A stretch of DNA of 64,000 nt from the NCBI GenBank assembly GCA_963846005.1, contig CAWJUH010000002.1, forward strand, positions 540,544 to 604,543. Reading direction: 5' to 3'. The notes beneath the pieces are model-generated. The model had not been told where the DNA came from and ran no database searches. It saw only the letters and a list, made by a program, of their open reading frames with translations. Positions 56,966-64,000 of this stretch are shown here, piece after piece. The stretch is from CAVSUR01 sp963846005. GTDB lineage: Bacteria; Actinomycetota; Actinomycetes; Streptosporangiales; Streptosporangiaceae. Position numbers and translations under genes: made by a program. Positions within the stretch are counted from its first letter, which is position 1. The number at the start of each line of letters is the position of its first letter.

Positions 56966-57804
56966 ATGACCGACCACGGACTTGACTACCTGGCCAACTG
57001 CTCGATCCTGTTCACCGAGTACCCGCTGCTGCAACGGCCCGCCGCCGCGAAGTCGGCCGGCTTCGACGCCGTCGAATTCTGGTGGCCCTGGCCGCACCAG
57101 CCGGTGCCCGGCGACGCCGAGATCGCCGCGTTCACCGCCGCGATCCGGGACGCCGGCGTGCAGCTCGTCGGGCTGAACTTCTTCGCCGGCGACCTGGCCG
57201 GCCCCGACTGCGGCGTGGCGTCCATCCCGGCCCGCGCGCAGCAGTTCCGCGACAACATCGACGTCACCGTCGGCATCGGCGAGCAGCTGGGCGTCTCGGC
57301 ATTCAACGCGCTGTTCGGCAACCGGGTGCCGGACGCGAGCCCGCAGCAGCAGGACGAGCTGGGCCGGGAGAACATCGGCCGCGCGGCCGGCGCGGCGGCG
57401 CGGATCGGCGCGACCGTGCTGGTCGAGCCGGTAAGCGGGCCGAAGCCCTACCCGCTGCGCACCGCGGACGACGCGGTCGCCGTGGTCAGCGCGGCCCGGG
57501 CCGCCGGCCGCCCAACGTCGGCCTCCTGCTCGACCTGTACCACCTGGCCAGCAACGGTGACGACCTGGACGCGGCCATCGCCCGGCATTCCGGCGTCACC
57601 AGCCACGTGCAGATCGCCGACTGCCCCGGCCGGGGCGAGCCGGGCTCGGGCCAGCTCGACCTGAGCCGGCGGCTCGCGGACCTGGCCGCCCGCGGCTACG
57701 GCGGCTGGGTGGGCCTTGAGTACAAGCCGACGACCGACAGCGAGACCAGCCTCGCGTGGCTGCCCCGAGACCGCCGCGCCGCATCGCGAAGGAGCAGCAC
57801 GTGA
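56966..57804 (+). CDS. hyi: Hydroxypyruvate isomerase (one-base deletion near 57512)
   Basis: A 279-residue AP-endonuclease-2-like TIM-barrel isomerase converting hydroxypyruvate and tartronate semialdehyde. Segments: NCSILFTEYPLLQRPAAAKS, GFDAVEFWWPWPH, LVGLNFFAGDLAGPDCGVAS, VTVLVEPVS-like GATVLVEPVSGPKPYPLRTA. Near 57512 one base is missing; after the shift the protein continues VGLLLDLYHLASNGDDLDAA, ADCPGRGEPGSGQLD, WVGLEYKPTTDSETSLAWL. The repaired length is 840 bases, which is exactly in frame. The stop overlaps the next start (GTGA at 57801). Confidence 0.9.
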
Positions 57805-58685
57805 CCAACCTCGCCTTCATCGGCCTCGGCATCATGGGCAGCCCGATGGCCGTCCACCTGCAGAACGCGGGCTACCAGGTCAGCGGGTACAACAAGCACC
57901 GCGACCGCAGCGGCCCGCTGGTCGAGGCCGGCGGCCGCAAGGCCGGGTCGGTGGCCGACGCGGTGGCCGGCGCCGAGATCGTCGCGGTGATGGTGCCGGA
58001 CTCGCCGGACGTGCAGGACGTGCTGCTGGGCCCGGGCGGCGTCTTCGCTGCCGCCGGGCCGGGCACGCTGGTGATCGACTTCTCCAGCATCCGGCCGGAC
58101 GTGACGGCCGAGCTGGCCGCGGCGGCCGCGGACCAGGGCTTCCGGCTGCTCGACGCCCCGGTCTCGGGCGGCGAGGCAGGCGCGAAGAACGCGGCGCTGT
58201 CGATCATGGTCGGCGGCAGCGCGGCCGACTTCGACGCGGCCAGGCCGGTGCTCGGCGCCGTCGGCAAGACCGTGGTGCATGTCGGGCCGAATGGCGCGGG
58301 GCAGACGGTCAAGGCGGCCAACCAGCTGATCGTGGGAGCGAACATCCAGGTGCTCGCGGAGGCGCTGGTGTTCCTGGAAGCGTACGGCGTGGACACCAAG
58401 GCCGCCCTTGACGTGCTCGGCGGCGGGCTGGCCGGGTCGAAGGCGCTGGAGCAAAAGCGCGAGAACATGCTCGGCCGCTCGTTCCAGCCGGGCTTCCGCA
58501 TCGACCTGCACCACAAGGACATGGGCATCGTCACCTCGGCCGCCCGCGAGGCCGGCGTCGTGCTGCCCGTCGGCGCGATCGTCGCCCAGCTGATGGCGTC
58601 CGCGAAGGCCAACGGCGACGGCGGGCTCGACCACTCCGCGCTGCTGCGCGGCGTCGAGCGGCTGGCCGGCCACCGCACCGACTGA
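57801..58685 (+). CDS. glxR: 2-hydroxy-3-oxopropionate (tartronate semialdehyde) reductase
   Basis: A 294-residue beta-hydroxyacid dehydrogenase reducing tartronate semialdehyde to D-glycerate. Rossmann FIGLGIMGSPMAVHLQNAGY, substrate segment LDAPVSGGEAGAKNAALSIM, catalytic Lys in GAGQTVKAANQLIVGANIQ, and LHHKDMGIVTSAAREAG. GTG 57801 is preceded by AAGGAG with a six-base spacer, overlapping the hyi stop. Works directly after Gcl and Hyi in glyoxylate salvage. Confidence 0.93.
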   Translation: MTNLAFIGLGIMGSPMAVHLQNAGYQVSGYNKHRDRSGPLVEAGGRKAGSVADAVAGAEIVAVMVPDSPDVQDVLLGPGGVFAAAGPGTLVIDFSSIRPDVTAELAAAAADQGFRLLDAPVSGGEAGAKNAALSIMVGGSAADFDAARPVLGAVGKTVVHVGPNGAGQTVKAANQLIVGANIQVLAEALVFLEAYGVDTKAALDVLGGGLAGSKALEQKRENMLGRSFQPGFRIDLHHKDMGIVTSAAREAGVVLPVGAIVAQLMASAKANGDGGLDHSALLRGVERLAGHRTD

Positions 58686-58707
58686 CCAGGTAAAGGGGCA
58701 CTCTCAG

Positions 58708-60474
58708 ATGGCACGCATGACCGCGGCGCAGGCCGCAGTGGAGATCCTGAAGGCGGAAGGAGCGACGCGCGTCTTCGGCCTGCCCGGCGCGGCGATCAAC
58801 CCGTTCTACCGCGCGATGAAGACCGACGGCGGCCTGGCGCACACCCTCGCCCGGCACGTCGAGGGCGCCGCGCACATGGCCGAGGGCTACACCCGGGCCG
58901 CGGCCGGCAACATCGGGGTGTGCGTCGGCACCAGCGGGCCGGCCGGGACGGACATGATCACCGGCCTGTACTCGGCGAGCGCCGACTCGATCCCGATCTT
59001 GTGCATCACCGGGCAGGCGCCGGTGGCCAAGCTGCACAAGGAGGACTTCCAGGCGGTGGACATCGCCGCGATCGCCGCGCCGGTGACGAAGATGGCGGTG
59101 ACGGTGCTGGAGCCGGGCCAGGTGCCCGGCACGTTCGCGCAGGCATTCCACCTGATGCGCTCCGGCCGGCCGGGGCCGGTGCTGATCGACCTGCCGATCG
59201 ACGTGCAGCAGGCCGAGATCGAGTTCGACCCGGCGACCTACCAGCCGCTGCCGGCCTACAAGCCGGCCGCCACCCGCGCCCAGATCGGCAAGGCGCTGGA
59301 CCTGATGGCCGCCGCGCAGCGGCCGCTGATCGTGGCCGGCGGCGGGGTCATCAACGCCGACGCGGCCGGCCTGCTGGTCGAGTTCGCCGAGCTGACCGGC
59401 GTGCCGGTGGTGCCGACCCTGATGGGCTGGGGCGCGATCCCGGACGACCACGAGCTGAACGCCGGCATGGTCGGCCTGCAGACCTCGCGGCGCTACGGCA
59501 ACGCGACCATGCTCGCGGCCGACTTCGTGCTCGGCATCGGCAACCGGTGGGCCAACCGGCACACCGGCGGCCTGGACACCTACACCCGCGGCCGCACGTT
59601 CGTGCACGTCGATATCGAGCCCACCCAGATCGGCCGGGTGTTCGCACCGGACTACGGCATCGTGTCCGACGCCAAGGCCGCGCTTGAGCTGTTCACCGCC
59701 GCCGCGCGGGACCGCGGTCTGCCCGACCGCAGCGAGTGGGCGGCGCAGTGCGCCGAGCGCAAGCGGACGATGCTGCGCCGGACGAACTTCGGCCAGGTCC
59801 CGGTCAAGCCGCAGCGGGTCTACCAGGAGATGAACCGCGCCTTCGGCCCGTCGGTCCGCTACGTCAGCACCATCGGGCTGTCGCAGATCCAGGCCGCGCA
59901 GCTGCTGCACGTCTACCGGCCCCGGCACTGGATCAACGCCGGCCAGGCCGGCCCGCTCGGCTGGACGGTCCCGGCCGCGCTGGGCGTGGCGACTGCCGAC
60001 CCCGACAGCCTGGTCGTGGCCCTGTCCGGCGACTACGACTTCCAGTTCATGCTCGAGGAGCTCGCGGTCGGGGCGCAGTTCAGCATCCCTTACATCCACG
60101 TGCTGGTGAACAACGCCTATCTCGGCCTGATCCGGCAGTCGCAGCGCGCGTTCGACATGGACTACTGCGTGCAGCTCTCCTTCGAGAACATCAACGCGCC
60201 TGAGGTCAGCGGATACGGCGTCGACCACGTGAAGGTGGCCGAGGGGCTGGGCTGCAAGGCGATCCGGGTCTTTGAGCCGGATGAGATCCTGCCCGCGCTC
60301 GAGCAGGCGAAGAAGCTGGTCGCCGAGCACCGCGTGCCGGTAGTGGTCGAGGTGATCACCGAGCGGGTCACGAACGTGTCGATGGGGCTGGAGATCGACA
60401 ACATCACCGAGTTCGAGGAGCTGGCGCAATCCGGAGCGCATGCGCCTACCTCGCTGTACGCCAATCTCGACTGA
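58708..60474 (+). CDS. gcl: Glyoxylate carboligase
   Basis: A 588-residue thiamine diphosphate enzyme condensing two glyoxylates to tartronate semialdehyde and CO2. Sequence: GLPGAAINPFYRAMK, then RHVEGAAHMAEGYTRAAAGN, where Val replaces the usual catalytic Glu; that Val is the hallmark of Gcl. The ThDP Mg-binding GDYDFQFMLEELAVG and NNAYLGLIRQSQ are present, and QVPVKPQRVYQEMNRAFGPS matches. ATG 58708 begins after GGGGC. It sits between glxR and glxK. Confidence 0.95.
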   Translation: MARMTAAQAAVEILKAEGATRVFGLPGAAINPFYRAMKTDGGLAHTLARHVEGAAHMAEGYTRAAAGNIGVCVGTSGPAGTDMITGLYSASADSIPILCITGQAPVAKLHKEDFQAVDIAAIAAPVTKMAVTVLEPGQVPGTFAQAFHLMRSGRPGPVLIDLPIDVQQAEIEFDPATYQPLPAYKPAATRAQIGKALDLMAAAQRPLIVAGGGVINADAAGLLVEFAELTGVPVVPTLMGWGAIPDDHELNAGMVGLQTSRRYGNATMLAADFVLGIGNRWANRHTGGLDTYTRGRTFVHVDIEPTQIGRVFAPDYGIVSDAKAALELFTAAARDRGLPDRSEWAAQCAERKRTMLRRTNFGQVPVKPQRVYQEMNRAFGPSVRYVSTIGLSQIQAAQLLHVYRPRHWINAGQAGPLGWTVPAALGVATADPDSLVVALSGDYDFQFMLEELAVGAQFSIPYIHVLVNNAYLGLIRQSQRAFDMDYCVQLSFENINAPEVSGYGVDHVKVAEGLGCKAIRVFEPDEILPALEQAKKLVAEHRVPVVVEVITERVTNVSMGLEIDNITEFEELAQSGAHAPTSLYANLD

Positions 60475-60486
60475 GCCGGAGCGGAC

Positions 60487-61614
60487 GTGGCCCGCGTGCT
60501 GCTCGCGCCGGACAAGTTCAAGGGGACGCTGACCGCCGTCCAGGTCGCCGCGTACCTGGCCGGCGGCATCCGCGCCCGGCGCCCGGACGCTGAGCTGATC
60601 ACCATCCCGGTGTCCGACGGCGGCGACGGGCTGCTGGACGCGTTCGGCGCCGCGGGGTTCACCCGGGTGCCGGTGACCGCGGCGGACGCGGCCGGCGCGC
60701 CCGCCGCCACCTGCTATGCCCGCCGCGGCGGCGACGCGGTGGTCGAGCTCGCGGCGGTGGCCGGGCTGGCCCAGCTCGGCTCCGGCCGCGCCCCGCTGAC
60801 GGCCACCAGCCGGGGCGTGGGGGAGGTGATCGCCGCCGCCCTGGACGCCGGCTGCACCCGGATCGTGCTCGGCATCGGCGGCAGCGCCTCGACCGACGGC
60901 GGCATCGGCATGGTGCAGGCGCTCGGCGGCCGGGTCCTCGACGCGCGCGGCGGCGAGGCCGGCCCGGGCGGCCGGGGGGCGCAGGCCGCCGTCCGGCTCG
61001 ACCTGGCGGGCCTGCATCCCGGCCTGCGGCGCGCCCGGATCGAGGTGGCCTGTGACGTCGACAACCCGCTGACCGGTCCGTCCGGCGCCGCGGCCGTCTA
61101 CGGGCCGCAGAAGGGCGCGACCGCCGCGGATGTGCAGTACCTGGACGCCGCGCTGGGCCGCTGGGCCGACCTGGTCGCCGTGACGACCGGTGCCGACCGG
61201 CGCGGGCAGCCCGGCGCCGGAGCAGCCGGCGGCGCCGGCTTCGCCGCGCTGGCGGTGCTCGGAGCGACGCTGCGCCCCGGCGTGGACCTGGTACTTGAAC
61301 TGACCGGTTTCGCCGCCGCACTGGCCGGCGCCGACCTGGTGATCACCGGCGAGGGCTCGCTCGACGAGCAGACGCTGCACGGCAAGGCCCCGGCCGGCGT
61401 GGCGCAGGCCGCGCGCGCCGCCTCGGTCCGTACCGTGGCGGTGGCCGGCCGCTGCCAGCTCGACGCGCGCCAGCTGCGCGAGGCAGGATTCGACACTGTG
61501 TACACGCTGCTGGCGGAGAGCACCAGGCCGGGCGAGGCGCTGGCCGAACCCGGCCCGCTGCTGCGGCGGATCGGCACCCGGATCGCCGCCACCCTCGACG
61601 GCGGGCGCCGGTGA
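60487..61614 (+). CDS. glxK: Glycerate kinase (class II, GlxK/GarK type)
   Basis: A 375-residue kinase phosphorylating D-glycerate to 2-phosphoglycerate. Family signatures are LAPDKFKGTLTAVQVAAYLAGG, PVSDGGDGLLDAFG, VLGIGGSASTDGGIGMVQAL, YGPQKGATAADVQYLDAALG and DLVITGEGSLDEQTLHGKAP. GTG 60487 has GGAG five bases upstream. It overlaps allB by four bases (GTGA), fitting the operon. Confidence 0.92.
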   Translation: MARVLLAPDKFKGTLTAVQVAAYLAGGIRARRPDAELITIPVSDGGDGLLDAFGAAGFTRVPVTAADAAGAPAATCYARRGGDAVVELAAVAGLAQLGSGRAPLTATSRGVGEVIAAALDAGCTRIVLGIGGSASTDGGIGMVQALGGRVLDARGGEAGPGGRGAQAAVRLDLAGLHPGLRRARIEVACDVDNPLTGPSGAAAVYGPQKGATAADVQYLDAALGRWADLVAVTTGADRRGQPGAGAAGGAGFAALAVLGATLRPGVDLVLELTGFAAALAGADLVITGEGSLDEQTLHGKAPAGVAQAARAASVRTVAVAGRCQLDARQLREAGFDTVYTLLAESTRPGEALAEPGPLLRRIGTRIAATLDGGRR

Positions 61615-62948
61615 GCGCCGAGCTGGCCATCGCGGCCCGCCGGGCGATCATCGACGGCCGCGAGCGGGCCGCCGCGGTCCTGGTCAGCGGCGGCAAGATC
61701 GCCGGCATCGGGCCGCTGCACGCGGCGGCCGGCGCGCCCGCGGTCGTCGAGCTCGCGGCCGACGAGGTGCTGCTGCCGGGCCTGGTCGACACCCACGTGC
61801 ACGTCAACGAGCCGGGGCGCACCGCGTGGGAGGGATTCGACACGGCCACCAGGGCCGCCGCCGCCGGCGGGGTCACCACGATCCTCGACATGCCGCTGAA
61901 CTCCGTCCCGCCGACCACGACGGCCGGAGCCCTGGCGGTCAAGCAGGACCGGGCCCGCGCCCAGGCGCACGTCGACGTCGGGTTCTGGGGCGGCGCGGTA
62001 CCCGGCAACCTCGGCGAGCTGGCGGCCCTGCATCAGGCCGGCGTGTTCGGCTTCAAGTGCTTCCTGATCGACTCCGGCGTCCCGGAGTTCCCGCCGCTGT
62101 CCGCCGCGGAGTTCGCAGCCGCGATGAGCGAGACCGCGCGGCTCGGCGCGCTGCTGATCGTGCACGCCGAGGATCCGGCCGTCGTCGGGGCCGCGCCGCC
62201 GCCGGACGGGCGGGGGTACGCGGGATTCCTGCGCTCGCGCCCGCCCGCGGCCGAGGACGCCGCGATCTCGCGGATCATCGACACGGCGCGGGCCTGCGGC
62301 GGCCGCGCGCACGTGCTGCACCTGTCCAGCGCCGGCGCGCTCGCCGGGCTGCGCGCGGCCCGGGCCGCCGGCGTCGGCATCTCGGCGGAGACCTGCCCGC
62401 ACTACCTCGCGCTCGACGCCGGGTCCATCCCGGACGGTGCCACGCAGTTCAAGTGCTGCCCGCCGATCCGGGAGCGGGACAACCAGGACCGGCTGTGGTC
62501 CGGTCTCGCCGCCGGTGACATCGGCCTGGTCGTCTCCGACCACTCGCCCTGTACCGCCGACCTCAAGCGGCTCGACACCGGCGACTTCGCCGCGGCCTGG
62601 GGCGGCATCGCGTCGCTCCAGCTGGGCCTGCCGGTGGTCTGGACCGCGGCCCGCCGCCGCGGCCACACGCTCGCCGACGTCGCGGGATGGATGGCGGCCG
62701 GGCCGGCCGACCTGGCCGGTCTCGCCGGCCGGGGCCGGATCGCCGCGGGCGCCCAGGCGGATTTCTGCGTGTTCGCGCCGGACGCCGAGTTCGTCGTCGA
62801 CCCGGGCCTGCTCTGGCACAAGAACCCGGTCTGCGCCTACGCCGGCCAGCCGCTGACCGGAGCGGTCCGCCAGACCTGGCTGCGCGGCGAGCGGATCTCC
62901 CCGGAAGGCCCGGCGCGCGGCCGCCTGCTCGCGAGAGGATCATCATGA
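61611..62948 (+). CDS. allB: Allantoinase
   Basis: A 445-residue cyclic amidohydrolase opening allantoin to allantoate. Zinc-binding DTHVHVNEPGRTAWEGFDTA, carbamylated Lys in FGFKCFLIDSG, HAEDPAVVG, CPHYLALDAGSIPDGATQFK, and catalytic Asp in LVVSDHSPCTADLKRLDTGD. These match allantoinase more closely than dihydroorotase or hydantoinase because of the HVNEPG and SDHSPC context. GTG 61611 overlaps glxK; its stop overlaps the next ATG (ATGA). Confidence 0.93.
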   Translation: MSAELAIAARRAIIDGRERAAAVLVSGGKIAGIGPLHAAAGAPAVVELAADEVLLPGLVDTHVHVNEPGRTAWEGFDTATRAAAAGGVTTILDMPLNSVPPTTTAGALAVKQDRARAQAHVDVGFWGGAVPGNLGELAALHQAGVFGFKCFLIDSGVPEFPPLSAAEFAAAMSETARLGALLIVHAEDPAVVGAAPPPDGRGYAGFLRSRPPAAEDAAISRIIDTARACGGRAHVLHLSSAGALAGLRAARAAGVGISAETCPHYLALDAGSIPDGATQFKCCPPIRERDNQDRLWSGLAAGDIGLVVSDHSPCTADLKRLDTGDFAAAWGGIASLQLGLPVVWTAARRRGHTLADVAGWMAAGPADLAGLAGRGRIAAGAQADFCVFAPDAEFVVDPGLLWHKNPVCAYAGQPLTGAVRQTWLRGERISPEGPARGRLLARGSS

Positions 62949-63781
62949 CCAGCTACTACATTCCGCGCGGCGGCCTGCCGGGGCAGCGCGAGCTCACCAC
63001 CGACCGGGCCGTGTTCACCGAGGCGTACGCGGTGCTGCCGGGACGCACGATGTCCGACATCGTCACCAGCCAGCTGCCGTTCTGGGACCAGACCCGGCTA
63101 TGGGTGCTGGCCCGGCCGCTGTCGGGGTTCGCCGAGACGTTCTCCCAGTACCTTGTCGAGGTGGCGGCCGGCGGCGGCAGCGACGAGCCGGAAGCCGACC
63201 CCGGCGCTGAGGCGGTGCTGTTCGTCGTCGACGGCGCGCTGCGGCTGACGATCGGCGGCGCGTCCCACACGCTGGCCCCCGGCAGCTACGCCTACCTGCC
63301 GCCCGGCGCGGCCTGGACGCTGCGCAACACCGGGGCGGCGGCCGCCCGCTTCCACTGGATCCGCAAGGCCTACCAGCGGGTGCACGGCATCGACGCGCCC
63401 GGGGCGCTGGTGACCAGCGAGCACGAGGCCGAGCCGGTCCCGATGCCGGACACCGACGGCCGGTGGGTCACCACCCGGTTCGTCGACCCGGCCGACCTGC
63501 GGCACGACATGCACGTCAACATCGTCAGCTTCGAGCCCGGCGCGGCCATCCCGTTCCCGGAGACGCACGTGATGGAGCACGGCCTGTACGTGCTCGAGGG
63601 CAAGGCCATGTACCTGCTGAACCGCGACTGGGTCGAGGTACAGGCCGGCGACTTCATGTGGCTGCGGGCGTTCTGCCCGCAGGCCTGCTACGCCGGCGGC
63701 CCCGGCCGGTTCCGCTACCTGCTGTACAAGGACGTCAACCGGCACGTGCCGCTAGGCAGCCCAGCCGGCAGCCCGCGATAA
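62945..63781 (+). CDS. allE: (S)-ureidoglycine aminohydrolase
   Basis: A 278-residue bicupin releasing ammonia from (S)-ureidoglycine to give ureidoglycolate. Motifs: TSYYIPRGGLPGQRELTTDR, SQYLVEVAAGGGSDEPEADP, LFVVDGALRLTIGGASHTLA, and a second cupin SFEPGAAIPFPETHVMEHGL, MYLLNRDWVEVQAGDFMWL, with the manganese ligands Glu/His/His/Gln. FCPQACYAGGPGRFRYLLYK is a family end. ATG 62945 overlaps allB. Last complete gene of the operon. Confidence 0.92.
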   Translation: MTSYYIPRGGLPGQRELTTDRAVFTEAYAVLPGRTMSDIVTSQLPFWDQTRLWVLARPLSGFAETFSQYLVEVAAGGGSDEPEADPGAEAVLFVVDGALRLTIGGASHTLAPGSYAYLPPGAAWTLRNTGAAAARFHWIRKAYQRVHGIDAPGALVTSEHEAEPVPMPDTDGRWVTTRFVDPADLRHDMHVNIVSFEPGAAIPFPETHVMEHGLYVLEGKAMYLLNRDWVEVQAGDFMWLRAFCPQACYAGGPGRFRYLLYKDVNRHVPLGSPAGSPR

Positions 63782-63789
63782 CCCCCTGA

Positions 63790-63832
63790 ATGTCACAGCC
63801 ACGGTGCCGGGTGCCCCTCGATGTCACAGCCA
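63790..63832 (+). repeat. 12-bp direct repeat downstream of allE
   Basis: ATGTCACAGCCA occurs at 63790-63801 and 63821-63832, 31 bp apart, in the 199-bp gap before the last gene. Spacing of about three helical turns could be a regulator site, but no dyad is seen. Chance or duplication is possible. Confidence 0.6.
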
Positions 63833-63895
63833 GGGGCCGGGGACGGGCAGGGCGCAGCGGTCCTGCCGAATGCGGGGCACACTAAATTCACTATG

Positions 63896-63911
63896 CGGAA
63901 ATATCTTTCCG
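63896..63911 (+). promoter_or_regulatory. Everted TTTCCG half-sites upstream of the last gene
   Basis: CGGAAA (63896-63901), TATC, TTTCCG (63906-63911): a perfect inverted repeat made of the same TTTCCG half-site as at 55990-56006, but with the half-sites facing outward. It lies 70 bases upstream of the ATG at 63981, in promoter position. A shared regulator is inferred, not shown. Confidence 0.45.
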
Positions 63912-63980
63912 AAGTCGTCTTCCCTGAGCCGCGGCAGCCTTGTAGATTCGAGACTGGAGACGTTCGCGGAGGAGCACCTC

Positions 63981-64000
63981 ATGGGAGCTGCCGAAATCAC
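63981..64000 (+). CDS. Start of a downstream gene (partial)
   Basis: ATG 63981 follows GGAGGAG (63968-63974) with a six-base spacer and reads MGAAEI up to the edge. Seven codons do not identify it. From its position after allE it could be a further ureide or glyoxylate gene (for example malate synthase, allantoate hydrolase or a regulator). Confidence 0.55.

Noticed and set aside
58531..61380. Minus-strand 949-codon open frame opposite gcl and glxK
   Set aside because: Shadow of clearly recognisable enzymes, with no domain of its own.

Overview
The window is chromosomal DNA from a very high-GC actinobacterium. The evidence is a G/C third position in nearly every codon, frequent GTG starts, and the actinobacterial marker block mtrA-mtrB-lpqB ... 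hpf ... secA. AdnAB-type helicase-nucleases, a MoeZ-type E1/rhodanese protein, an Rv3235-like protein and F420-type oxidoreductases agree with this. The gene content suggests a Streptosporangiales-like or Streptomyces-like lineage, but genus cannot be fixed from sequence alone. I see no rRNA, tRNA, CRISPR array, transposase or phage gene, so this is core-like chromosome and not an island.

Layout. (1) 1-10.7 kb: the 3' end of an S-adenosylhomocysteinase gene, two bacterial PH-domain membrane proteins, an RDD protein, SpoIIM, and a minus-strand envelope operon (repeat-rich membrane protein, DUF4129, DUF4350, MoxR ATPase, DUF58). From about 4.08 to 9.6 kb nearly every gene carries single-base frameshifts. 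(2) 10.9-24.5 kb: mtnA, mtrA, mtrB, lpqB, then hpf, a NarL-type regulator, a YcaQ-like protein, a small membrane protein, secA (one base inserted) and an Rv3235-like protein. (3) 25-33 kb: a secreted DUF4232/GH25-like fusion, a DUF4232 lipoprotein, moeZ, a one-helix protein overlapping a mycosin-like membrane subtilase, an alkyltransferase-like DNA repair protein and an EamA transporter. (4) 33.7-40.5 kb: the adnA-adnB pair, separated by six tandem 25-bp repeats. (5) 40.5-50.6 kb: small accessory and metabolic genes (HVA1/TUDOR, PLDc_N-like, two NUDIX enzymes, polysaccharide deacetylase, M20 peptidase, LLM oxidoreductase, TetR, deazaflavin-dependent nitroreductase, GYD, SDR, ECF sigma with a membrane partner). 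(6) 50.6-54.6 kb: a 47-bp perfect palindrome, then an ABC-2 permease, a fused double ATPase and a TetR regulator. (7) 54.7-63.8 kb: a purine/ureide to glycerate operon: DUF6986 aldolase-like protein, urate oxidase, hydroxypyruvate isomerase, tartronate semialdehyde reductase, glyoxylate carboligase, glycerate kinase, allantoinase and ureidoglycine aminohydrolase. Two palindromic candidate operators 21 bp apart precede it. A further gene starts at the right edge.

How the genes work together. MtrAB-LpqB is the envelope and cell-cycle two-component system. SecA and HPF are housekeeping. The last operon would convert urate to allantoin, open the ring, and route the resulting glyoxylate through tartronate semialdehyde to phosphoglycerate. 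The HIU hydrolase, OHCU decarboxylase, allantoate hydrolase and ureidoglycolate steps are not in the window. The strongest items to follow up are the frameshift cluster, the adnA-adnB repeat, the urate-operon operator pair, the 47-bp palindrome, the ESX-less mycosin pair and the DUF4232/GH25-like fusion.
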